Origin: Pseudomonadota bacterium
GTDB taxonomy: Bacteria > Pseudomonadota > Alphaproteobacteria > Rickettsiales > UBA1997
DNA: 50,275 nucleotides
Assembly (NCBI GenBank): GCA_018970485.1
Contig: JAGWWH010000010.1
Coordinates: forward strand, 1-50,275
Reading direction: 5' to 3'
In this document: positions 16,414 to 24,247 of the stretch, piece after piece
How the letters are laid out: every line of letters starts with the position of its first letter
Position numbering within the stretch: the first letter of the stretch is position 1
Program-made: the position numbers and the translations under genes
Notes under the pieces: model-generated
What the model was told of the DNA's origin: nothing
What the model saw: the letters and a program-made list of their open reading frames with translations, nothing else
The model's database searches: none

Positions 16414-16430
16414 GTGTCTTTATTGTCGAT

Positions 16431-17366
16431 TTATCGACGCTGAAATTTTTCGTAAACAGAAAGCAACCTAGACTTGTCAATCTTTGTATAGCGCTGAGTG
16501 GTGGAAAGATTTTCATGACCCAATAAATCTTGAATCGAACGAAGATCAACTCCCGCCTCAAGTAAATGGGTAGCAAAAGAATGGCGAAAAGAGTGAATTG
16601 TTACAGTATCTGACAACCCGAGCATAATTCGAATTTTACGAATCAGCTTATCGAAATCATAACGCGTGTAAATCTTGCCTTTATTGCCAATGAAAATTCC
16701 TGAGTCCTGCTCGATCTTGAAAGGACAAGCACAGAAATAGTCTTCAATTCTTTTTTTAATAATCGGCAACAACGGAACCATTCGCTGCTTTTTACCTTTT
16801 CCAGTTACGACCAAAGTTTGTGAATCCTGTAAACTATTTTTTGTTACCGACAAAGCTTCGGAAATACGAAGTCCGCAGCCGTAAATTAAAGTTAGCAGAG
16901 CCAAATCTCGCTTAGCTTTCCACTCAACTTTTTGCACCTCTAAAATCGCCGCAAATATTTTTTCGATATCGAATTGATCAACTGCTTTTGGTAAAGGTTT
17001 TACTACTTTTGGCGTTTTAATTTTTTCAATTTCACGATTATTCAAAAGTTCATTTTGAGCCAGAAAACGAAAAAAAGAACGGAGGCATGCAAGCGCTCTA
17101 GCATTGGATGAATTAACGTGATCACGATGACGCTCTACCAACCATTTGCGAAAATCATAAACCGAAACTTGTTCAAAAATTTTGTAAGTAACTAGCGAAC
17201 GATTTGCGCGAAAAAGAAAGTCGACAAAATAAAAAATATCGATTCGATAAGATCCGAGAGTGTTCTGGGAACAACCTTTCTCAACCTCAAGAAAACGAAG
17301 AAATTTCTCAATCAAGCCACTTACTTCGACATCGCATTTATCCTTAATATTCAAAGCTTCGGACAT
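16431..17366 (-). CDS. Tyrosine recombinase XerC/XerD
   Basis: Resolves chromosome dimers at dif with its partner recombinase and FtsK. The N-terminal SAM-like domain (residues 1-110) is followed by the catalytic domain with Arg167 (GCGLRISEAL), Lys190 (TGKGKKQR), His258 and Arg261 (HSFRHSFATHLLE), His284 (LGHENLSTT) and nucleophile Tyr293. All are intact, 311 residues. I chose the ATG at 17366; an ATG at 17405 would add a 13-residue lysine-rich extension lying over the signal peptide codons of the divergent gene. C versus D cannot be settled by eye. The start codon overlaps, on the other strand, that of the phytochelatin-synthase-like gene. Confidence 0.9.
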   Translation of the reverse strand: MSEALNIKDKCDVEVSGLIEKFLRFLEVEKGCSQNTLGSYRIDIFYFVDFLFRANRSLVTYKIFEQVSVYDFRKWLVERHRDHVNSSNARALACLRSFFRFLAQNELLNNREIEKIKTPKVVKPLPKAVDQFDIEKIFAAILEVQKVEWKAKRDLALLTLIYGCGLRISEALSVTKNSLQDSQTLVVTGKGKKQRMVPLLPIIKKRIEDYFCACPFKIEQDSGIFIGNKGKIYTRYDFDKLIRKIRIMLGLSDTVTIHSFRHSFATHLLEAGVDLRSIQDLLGHENLSTTQRYTKIDKSRLLSVYEKFQRR

Positions 17367-18108
17367 GTTTAAAAAAATTATTTTCTGCTTCTTTTTCTTC
17401 GCCAATCAATCTCTAGCGAGTGAATCTTGGAATGGCTCAGAAGGCTTAAAACGTTTAGAAGAAAGTCAGTTTAAAAATGACTTTTACCAACTTGTTAATT
17501 TTTATCAGCCTCAAATAAATCCTCTCTACTGTTCGGTTGCAAGCTCGGTAATAGTTTTGAATGCGCTGAATTATGAAAAAATTCCTAGTCAAAAAACTGG
17601 AGAAATAATCAACCCTGATGGCAAAATTTTTAGCTTTAAAATCTACTCTCAACAAGGATTTCTTAACGAAGAAACTGATAAAATTAAGTCACGAAAAGTC
17701 ATCGAGTACAAATCAAAGAATAGTAATTCTGAGTATGATCCTGGAATGAATCTGAATGATTTATCCCAAATATTGTCGAATTCTTACCACCTAAAAACCA
17801 CCCTCATTTCGGTAAAAAAAAGCGATCAAGAAACCAAAGAAAATTTTCGACAAAATCTTAAAATAATTCTTAACGACAAAGAAAAATTTCTGATCGCAAA
17901 TTTTAATGGAAAAATTTTAGGACAAAAAACCGATGGTCATTTTTCTCCAATAGCAGCTTACGACGAAGAAAGTGACTCGGTTTTAATTTTGGATGTCGCA
18001 CTTCATAAAAATCAGTGGTTTTGGACTTCAGTTTCAGAATTAGTTTCAGCAATGAATACAAAAGATGGTGATTTTTATCGAGGCTATCTTGTGGTCGAAA
18101 ATCGTTAA
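17365..18108 (+). CDS. Secreted phytochelatin-synthase-like cysteine peptidase
   Basis: A 247-residue protein. A signal peptide (FKKIIFCFFFFANQSLA, to about residue 18) precedes a papain-fold domain. The catalytic triad of phytochelatin synthase can be seen: Cys56 (NPLYCSVASS), His192 (GHFSPIAAYD) and Asp210 (VLILDVA). Prokaryotic members usually lack the C-terminal metal-sensing domain, as here, and cleave the glycine from glutathione or related substrates rather than make long phytochelatins. The export signal suggests a periplasmic role in thiol peptide turnover or metal chelation; that is inference. The start codon overlaps that of xerC/D head to head. The transcript likely runs into the RNA structure downstream. 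Confidence 0.88.
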   Translation: MFKKIIFCFFFFANQSLASESWNGSEGLKRLEESQFKNDFYQLVNFYQPQINPLYCSVASSVIVLNALNYEKIPSQKTGEIINPDGKIFSFKIYSQQGFLNEETDKIKSRKVIEYKSKNSNSEYDPGMNLNDLSQILSNSYHLKTTLISVKKSDQETKENFRQNLKIILNDKEKFLIANFNGKILGQKTDGHFSPIAAYDEESDSVLILDVALHKNQWFWTSVSELVSAMNTKDGDFYRGYLVVENR

Positions 18109-18164
18109 AAAACTCAGGACTAGAATCATTTTTTTCGCAAAATATGGCTTGCAAGAAGAGAAAC

Positions 18165-18306
18165 CGTCAGAAGACTGCCGCGCCGTCGGGAGTGTGTCAA
18201 ATACAAGACCTTTACAGGAAATAGGCACACACGCTGGGTTTGCGTGGTGGTGGCTCCCGACACTAGAATTTAGGCTCTTTTGGGTTTCTCCAAAAGAGCC
18301 TTTTTT
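18165..18306 (+). ncRNA. Structured RNA candidate upstream of dnaE, family not recognised
   Basis: A closing stem GTCGGGAG (18185-18192) / CTCCCGAC (18254-18261) encloses two arms. Arm 1 is TGTGTC (18193-18198) with GGCACA (18224-18229) and a small inner CCT/AGG hairpin. Arm 2 is CACGC/GCGTG (18230-18246) with a seven-base loop. Six to ten bases later a strong Rho-independent terminator follows. I do not see the SRP GGAA hairpin, a tmRNA T-loop, or 6S features. It may be a free sRNA or the structured 3' end of the preceding peptidase mRNA. The 5' boundary is a guess. Confidence 0.55.
18273..18306 (+). terminator. Rho-independent terminator
   Basis: An 11-base-pair perfect stem GGCTCTTTTGG/CCAAAAGAGCC, loop of six, then six T. 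It ends the RNA candidate (or the upstream gene's transcript) about 80 bases before dnaE. Confidence 0.92.
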
Positions 18307-18385
18307 ATTGTGCTTTTTTCAAAAAAATTAAGGGTCTTTTCTTACTTTTTTCTTCAAAAATTTTTATTTTTAGCTCTGCTTAAAA

Positions 18386-20869
18386 GTGTTTATTTCACTT
18401 CGTAATCACACAACATACTCGCTCTGCAAAGGAGCTCTGACAGTTTCAGATTTAGTTGAAGCGGCAAAAAATTATAAAATGCCCGCACTAGGAATTGCCG
18501 ACTGTCAAAATCTTTTTGCTGCTCTGGAATTTTCCTCTGCCTGCAAAAAATCTGGTATTCAGCCGATTCTTGGCTGCGAAATTTTAGTGAATTTTTTAAC
18601 GATCGAGCAGCAGAAAAATCGCTCTAGTTTAGAAATTGAAAACTCCCTCGCAAAACTTCCGCTAATCGCCACCAACGACGAAGGATACAAAAATTTAATG
18701 TATCTAGTTGGTCACTCTTTTTTAAATCGCAAAAGTGGCCTCTCAACTCACGTTGATTTTAATCTCTTAAAAACAAGATCTGCCGGATTAATCGCTTTGT
18801 CGGGAAGTGTTGATGGAGTAATCGGGAAACTGCTTGTTAACGATCAAGAAAAAGCCGCAGATCTAATCGCAAAAGATCTCTCAGAAACTTTTCCAAAAAA
18901 TTTTTATATCGAAATCACGCGACACGAAACTGAGTTAGAAAAAAATCTTGAAAGCAAATTTATCGCATTTGCCTTTAAGCATAACTTACCTCTAGTCGCT
19001 ACCAACGACACTTATTTTTTGAGCAGAGATTTGCACGAAGCCCAAAATATTTTGGCGTGTATTGGTGAGGGAAAAACAATCTCGGATAAAGAGCGTAAAC
19101 AAAATTCTCCGGAACAATTTTTTAAAAGTCAGGAAGAGCTTGAATCTTTATTTTCGGACCTTCCCGAGGCGATTGAGAACACGGCGAATATCGCCAAAAA
19201 ATGTCACATCATGGCATTTGAACGTCCGCCAACTCTTCCAAAATTTAGTGATGACGAAGCGGAAGAATTAAAAAGACAATCTTCTGAAGGCCTAAAAAGC
19301 AGGCTTCAAAGCAAGTTTGAACTCGAAGAAACTCCAACAGAAAAACAAAAGGAAATTGAAGCTGAATATTTTGCGCGTCTTGATTTCGAGGCTTCGGTAA
19401 TCATCAAAATGAATTTCTCTGGATATTTTTTAATCGTATCCGACTTCATCAAATGGGCAAAAAATAATGATATTCCTGTTGGTCCAGGAAGAGGCTCTGG
19501 CGCTGGTTCAATCATTGCTTGGTCTTTACAAATTACCGATCTTGATCCGATTCGTTTTGGTTTGCTTTTTGAGCGCTTTTTGAATCCTGATCGCGTTTCA
19601 ATGCCAGATTTTGACGTCGATTTTTGTCAGTCGCGTCGTGATGAAGTAATTGAATATGTTCAAAAAAAATACGGCACTGACTACGTCGCGCAAATCATTA
19701 CTTTTGGAAAGCTGCAGGCGCGTGCGGTTCTAAAAGACGTGGGTCGAGTTTTGCAAATGCCCTACAATCAAGTTGATCGCATTTGCAAATTGATTCCATT
19801 TAACGCCATCGAAGCCGTCACTTTAGAAAAAGCGATTGAGATGGATAAGGACTTGCAGCAAGCCATCAAAGAAGATCCACAAATCACCAAACTTGTTGAT
19901 ATCGCTCTAAAGCTAGAAGGTCTGAATCGTCATGCCTCAACTCACGCCGCCGGCATTGTTATTGGCGATAAACCTCTCAACGAAATCTGCGCAATTTATT
20001 CCGATGAAAATGGCGGAATGCCAGCGATTGGCTATTCGATGAAATATGCAGAAGCTGCCGGACTAGTAAAATTCGACTTCCTCGGCCTTAAAACTCTTAC
20101 TGTGATTTCTGAAGCAGTGAAGTTGGTTGAAAAAATTCGCGGCATAAAAATCGATATCAATAACCTGAAACTCGATGATTCAGAAACCTTTCAGATGCTC
20201 GCCAAAGGAAGCTCTGTTGGAGTTTTTCAAATTGAATCTTCGGGAATGCGTTCTGTTCTTCGTCAAATGAAAGCAGATAAGATTGAAGATATTATCGCTT
20301 TGATTTCGCTCTATCGTCCAGGTCCGATGGACAACATTCCGACTTACATTCGTCGCAAACATGGGCAGGAAAAAATCATCTACCCTCACCCACTTCTTGA
20401 GCCAACTCTTAAAGAAACTTACGGCGTAATCGTTTACCAAGAACAAGTAATGGAGATTGCCAAAGTTCTTGCTGGATATAGCCTCGGAGCCGCAGATTTA
20501 TTACGTCGAGCCATGGGTAAAAAAATCAAAGAAGAGATGGATCAGCAACGCGCAATTTTTGTAAATGGCGCGATAAAAAATGGTGTGAATGAAAGAAAGG
20601 CCGGAGAAATTTTTGACCTAGTTGATAAATTTGCTGGCTACGGATTTAACAAATCTCACGCCGCGGCTTATGCTCTAATCTCTTACCAAACCGCATTTTT
20701 AAAGGCACACTACCCAGTCGAATTTTTTACCGCTTCGATCAATCTCGAAATTGATAATACCGAGAAGATTAACATTTTTTTACAAGCGGCGAAAAGTCAT
20801 GGGATCAAAATTCTTCCGCCGGACCTAAATAGTAGCGAAGCCTACTTTGCTGTAGAGCCTCATAATTAA
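18386..20869 (+). CDS. dnaE: DNA polymerase III alpha subunit, C-terminally truncated
   Basis: Replicative polymerase, 827 residues from a GTG start, against about 1150 in the family. The N-terminal PHP domain (HTTYSLCKG, GIADCQNLFAA) is present but has Cys where His is usual after the Asp. The palm is complete: GPGRGSGAGS, catalytic Asp408 and Asp410 (PDFDVDF) and Asp564 (KFDFLGLKT). The fingers run to FNKSHAAAYALISYQTAFLKAHYP and the ILPPDLNSS motif. It then stops at VEPHN. The rest of the fingers, the helix-hairpin-helix, the beta-clamp-binding motif, OB fold and tau-binding domain are missing. The last 65 bases overlap the 3' end of convergent dacA. A second polymerase gene may exist elsewhere; see findings. 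Confidence 0.9.
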   Translation: MFISLRNHTTYSLCKGALTVSDLVEAAKNYKMPALGIADCQNLFAALEFSSACKKSGIQPILGCEILVNFLTIEQQKNRSSLEIENSLAKLPLIATNDEGYKNLMYLVGHSFLNRKSGLSTHVDFNLLKTRSAGLIALSGSVDGVIGKLLVNDQEKAADLIAKDLSETFPKNFYIEITRHETELEKNLESKFIAFAFKHNLPLVATNDTYFLSRDLHEAQNILACIGEGKTISDKERKQNSPEQFFKSQEELESLFSDLPEAIENTANIAKKCHIMAFERPPTLPKFSDDEAEELKRQSSEGLKSRLQSKFELEETPTEKQKEIEAEYFARLDFEASVIIKMNFSGYFLIVSDFIKWAKNNDIPVGPGRGSGAGSIIAWSLQITDLDPIRFGLLFERFLNPDRVSMPDFDVDFCQSRRDEVIEYVQKKYGTDYVAQIITFGKLQARAVLKDVGRVLQMPYNQVDRICKLIPFNAIEAVTLEKAIEMDKDLQQAIKEDPQITKLVDIALKLEGLNRHASTHAAGIVIGDKPLNEICAIYSDENGGMPAIGYSMKYAEAAGLVKFDFLGLKTLTVISEAVKLVEKIRGIKIDINNLKLDDSETFQMLAKGSSVGVFQIESSGMRSVLRQMKADKIEDIIALISLYRPGPMDNIPTYIRRKHGQEKIIYPHPLLEPTLKETYGVIVYQEQVMEIAKVLAGYSLGAADLLRRAMGKKIKEEMDQQRAIFVNGAIKNGVNERKAGEIFDLVDKFAGYGFNKSHAAAYALISYQTAFLKAHYPVEFFTASINLEIDNTEKINIFLQAAKSHGIKILPPDLNSSEAYFAVEPHN

Positions 20870-21713
20870 AGCGCGAAAGAATCTTTTTGGTTAAAATATT
20901 TTTTTTATCGGCGCTTTTGAAGCCATCGTCCAAAAGCTGGCGGGTTAGTTTGTAACGAAGCTCAGAGTCAGAACAATTCATCACTACAGATGAAATCCGG
21001 TTTCCTTTTCTTTTTGCCACTGAAATTAAGTTGAATCCTGATGCATTGGTAAAACCAGTCTTCATGCCTTCCGCACCTTTATATTCCTGCATTACTCGGT
21101 TACGAGTTTCGTACTCATTCCCGCGGTAAGTAAATTTTTTCTGCGCAAAAAAAGAATAATAAGTGGGAAATTTTTTTTTGATTGCGATCACTAAGCGCGC
21201 TAGATCGTAGCTTGTTGTATATTGGCCTTCTTCATGCAATCCGCTCGCATTACGAAAGCTAGTGTTGATCATTCCGAGCTCTTGCGCCTTTTTATTCATG
21301 AGTCGCGCAAACTCCCATTCATCACCAGCTACTGCTTCAGCCAGCGTCACTGCGGCCTCGTTGAATGATTTCACAATAACCGCAGAGATTGCATCACGCA
21401 CAGTAATGTGATCACCTTCTCTGGAATTCATCGTATTAACTTTATTCACTTTAGAAATTTCTTCTCCGCGGGCTGAAATTTTTAATTTTTGATTCAGCTG
21501 TAACTTGCCTTTCTGTAAGGCTTCGAAGGTTAGGTAGAGAGTCATAACCTTCGTTAATGATGCGGGATAAAGAATGCGATCAGCTTTTTTTTCGGAGAGA
21601 ATTTTGTGACTATCGACCTCGAAAACGAGATAAGAATAATCTTCTCCACAAGCAATTTCAGCGGCGTAGCAGTAAGGAGAAATTAGTAAAAATATTGCGA
21701 ATAAAATTCTCAT
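20805..21713 (-). CDS. dacA: D-alanyl-D-alanine carboxypeptidase (PBP5/6 type)
   Basis: Trims the terminal D-Ala of peptidoglycan pentapeptides in the periplasm. Signal peptide to about residue 17 (CYAA). Active-site motifs: SLTK (PASLTKVM), SFN in place of SxN (VKSFNEAAV), and KTG (GMKTGFTNASGFN). The penicillin-binding domain is complete to about residue 270. The family's C-terminal beta domain and amphipathic anchor are not seen: the last ~30 residues (from about SRFNYEAL) are read from DNA that also encodes, on the other strand, the end of dnaE. At 302 residues it is shorter than typical (about 380). Start overlaps the lpxB stop (ATGA), so the two are coupled. Confidence 0.88.
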   Translation of the reverse strand: MRILFAIFLLISPYCYAAEIACGEDYSYLVFEVDSHKILSEKKADRILYPASLTKVMTLYLTFEALQKGKLQLNQKLKISARGEEISKVNKVNTMNSREGDHITVRDAISAVIVKSFNEAAVTLAEAVAGDEWEFARLMNKKAQELGMINTSFRNASGLHEEGQYTTSYDLARLVIAIKKKFPTYYSFFAQKKFTYRGNEYETRNRVMQEYKGAEGMKTGFTNASGFNLISVAKRKGNRISSVVMNCSDSELRYKLTRQLLDDGFKSADKKNILTKKILSRFNYEALQQSRLRYYLGPAEEF

Positions 21714-22813
21714 CCCAAAATTTCTTTTGCTGCTTTGCGACTAGGATTATCGAGACTTCCTAGCCCAAGAATTTTTAGCGCCGTAGCGGTTTCTTCAATT
21801 TGTTTTTGCGCTAAATTTGGCTGAGAAATTAATTTTTCTAAAGCAGCAGAAATTTTTTTAGACTGACAATTTTTCTGCATCATTTCCGGAATAATTTCGC
21901 GATTCAGAATCAAGTTTAGCAAATTACCGAACCTAATTTTGATCATCATTTTAATTAGAAAATAACTGATCCAATTAACCTTGTAGGCAACAATCATCGG
22001 TATGCGATTAAGCGAGAATTCGAGAGTGTTGGTGCCAGATTTTGCGAGCGCAAAATTCACTTTAGAAAAGACAGATTTTTTTTCGCTTTGCTCACAAAAA
22101 AAATAAGAGACTTGCAGGCTTTTCGACATCTCAACAACAAGATCGCGAGTTTTGTCGATCAGAGGAATTACCACTTTCAGATTTGGAAATTTTGGCGCGA
22201 GAGAATTGATCGCACCGATAAATTCAGGAAAAATTTTTTTGACTTCAGAAGTTCTACTACCGGGAGTTAAGGCGATTAGAAGCTCGTCCTTACTTTTCGA
22301 CTCTTGCTCGAAAGACCTGTCTTCTAGCAATGGATGACCAATAAAAATAGTTTTGAGACCGTATTTTTCGAAATAAGGCGGCTCAAAAGGAAGGATGCAA
22401 AGTAGTAGATCGTAGAGCTTGGAAATCTTTTTTGCCCTGCCCGGACGATATGCCCAGACTGATGGCGCGATGAGGTGAACTTTTTTAAAACCACCTTCAA
22501 CTTTTTTAATGACGCGAAAAGAAAAATCTGGGGAGTCGATGGTGATTACGTAATCCGGCTTTTCCTGATTTATTGTTTCTGCGGTTTGTTTGATGCGACG
22601 AAGAAGTTTGGGTAGATGCGGCAAGACTTCAGCAAAACCCATCACCGACAAATCTTCCATTGGGAAAATCGAAACCAAGCCCTGCTCTTTCATCAATTTT
22701 CCGCCAACACCCAGAAAAACTGAGCTTGGTTGCAGCAACTTCAATTCACGAATCAACTTACTTCCGAGCAAGTCGCCAGAAGCTTCGCCGGCGATGATGA
22801 AGAATTTTTTCAT
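21710..22813 (-). CDS. lpxB: Lipid-A-disaccharide synthase
   Basis: Joins lipid X and UDP-diacyl-glucosamine to form the lipid A disaccharide, at the inner face of the inner membrane. GEASGDLLGSKLI at residues 9-21, FLGVGG, VMGFAEVLPHLP and SVWAYRPGRAKKI (about residues 137-149) are family motifs, and TPGSRTSEVKKIFP follows near residue 210. At 367 residues it is normal. It precedes dacA with a 4-base overlap and follows the M16 peptidase on the same strand. It shows that the organism makes lipid A, which several intracellular alphaproteobacteria have lost. Confidence 0.95.
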   Translation of the reverse strand: MKKFFIIAGEASGDLLGSKLIRELKLLQPSSVFLGVGGKLMKEQGLVSIFPMEDLSVMGFAEVLPHLPKLLRRIKQTAETINQEKPDYVITIDSPDFSFRVIKKVEGGFKKVHLIAPSVWAYRPGRAKKISKLYDLLLCILPFEPPYFEKYGLKTIFIGHPLLEDRSFEQESKSKDELLIALTPGSRTSEVKKIFPEFIGAINSLAPKFPNLKVVIPLIDKTRDLVVEMSKSLQVSYFFCEQSEKKSVFSKVNFALAKSGTNTLEFSLNRIPMIVAYKVNWISYFLIKMMIKIRFGNLLNLILNREIIPEMMQKNCQSKKISAALEKLISQPNLAQKQIEETATALKILGLGSLDNPSRKAAKEILG

Positions 22814-22870
22814 TTTGGTTTATTGGTTTTGTAAAGCTTTTGTGGGTCGAACGGAGTCGAAAATATCTTT

Positions 22871-24103
22871 TTAAAAACTCTTGATCTTGTCGACCGTGCC
22901 AATCGCCGCGAATGTTGATTTGCCAGTAAAAATTTTCTGCGCCAAATCGGTAACATCAGATTTTTTGACCGCAGAAATTTTCTTCATTATTTCTTCTGAA
23001 GTTTGGATTTTTCCAATCGCTAAAATATCTGATCCGAGCTTCTGCATTCTTGAGCTCGTGCTTTCTTTCGCCATCAGCAAACTTGCAGAAAATTGTGTTT
23101 TTACGCGCTGCATTTCTTTGTCAGAAATTTTTTCGCAGATTTTTTTAATCTCATCGCGAGTTGCAGAAATTAGCTCGTTGGCCTTGTCTGGCGTGGTTCC
23201 AGCATAAATTCCAAACAATCCAGAATCGTAGTGATTGTAGTTAAAAGCATAGACCGAGTAAGCTAGGCCGCGGTTCTCGCGCACTTCTTGAAATAGTCGT
23301 GATGACATTCCTCCGCCCAAAATCATCGCCAAAATTTGCGCCGTGTAATATTTTGGATCCAGGTAAGACAAGCCTTTAAAGCCCATTACTAAATTAACCT
23401 GCTCAAGTTTTTTTTTCTTTTTGAACTCGCCGCCAGAATATTTTCCAGTTTGCGGAGCCTTGATTTTATTGCTTCCGAGATTGGTAAAATATTTTTTTGA
23501 CCATTTTACCAAATCATCTTGCTTGATCGCGCCAGCCGCAACTACAGCAATATTTTCGTAATTATATTGCTTGCCGATGTAGTCGGAAAAGTGATCGCGA
23601 TTGAATTTTTTGATATTTTTTATCGGCCCAAGAATTGAGCGGCCTAAGGCTTGGTCGGGATATGCAGTTTCTTGAAAATAATCAAAAACGATGTCGTCAG
23701 GAGTATCGTTAGTCATGGCGATTTCTTGTAAAATCACGCCGCGCTCTTTTTCCAACTCAGTCACATCGAAAGTCGAATTCTGTAAAATATCTGAAAGAAA
23801 TTCGACGGCGAATTCCGCGTGCTGCTTCAAAACTTTTGCGTAATAAACCGTTCTTTCTTTTGAAGTGTAAGCATTGATGTGACCGCCAATTCCTTCAAAT
23901 TCTTCCGCGATTTGTCGCGCGCTACGTTTTTTTGTTCCCTTAAAAGCCATGTGCTCAAGAAAATGTGAGATGCCATTGATCTCAGGCGATTCGTGACGAG
24001 AACCTGTATTAACAAAAACTCCTACAGAAACAGTTTCGACATCTTTCATTGTATCAGCCGCAACGCGAAGTCCGGAAGAAAGAGTTGTGATTTGATTGAT
24101 CAT
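22871..24103 (-). CDS. M16-family zinc metallopeptidase (processing-peptidase-like)
   Basis: A 410-residue single-chain M16B peptidase resembling the alphaproteobacterial relatives of the mitochondrial processing peptidase beta subunit. The inverted zinc motif HFLEH is at residues 47-51 and the third ligand Glu lies in the helix ELEKERGVILQE (about residue 127). AYTSKERTVYYAKVL and the C-terminal GGGMSSRLFQEVRENRGLAYSVYA, which is substrate-binding, are intact. There is no signal peptide. Substrate unknown. It is the first gene of an M16-lpxB-dacA run. Confidence 0.9.
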   Translation of the reverse strand: MINQITTLSSGLRVAADTMKDVETVSVGVFVNTGSRHESPEINGISHFLEHMAFKGTKKRSARQIAEEFEGIGGHINAYTSKERTVYYAKVLKQHAEFAVEFLSDILQNSTFDVTELEKERGVILQEIAMTNDTPDDIVFDYFQETAYPDQALGRSILGPIKNIKKFNRDHFSDYIGKQYNYENIAVVAAGAIKQDDLVKWSKKYFTNLGSNKIKAPQTGKYSGGEFKKKKKLEQVNLVMGFKGLSYLDPKYYTAQILAMILGGGMSSRLFQEVRENRGLAYSVYAFNYNHYDSGLFGIYAGTTPDKANELISATRDEIKKICEKISDKEMQRVKTQFSASLLMAKESTSSRMQKLGSDILAIGKIQTSEEIMKKISAVKKSDVTDLAQKIFTGKSTFAAIGTVDKIKSF

Positions 24104-24247
24104 TTAAAAAAGAAAAGAAGGGATGAAATTTTTTGCACCTTCTTTCTAGGCAGTAATCTTCTCAACAAAAAAATCTTTTAAGATTGAAAGCTCGACTAGA
24201 AGTAAGGCCTTGTTAGGGTTTCTATCAATAATTTTTGAATCATTTTA

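Noticed and set aside
18165-18306. SRP RNA, 6S RNA or tmRNA for the structured candidate
   Set aside because: No conserved SRP GGAA hairpin with its internal loop, no tRNA-like T-loop or tag frame, and no long 6S-type rod with a central bubble can be seen.
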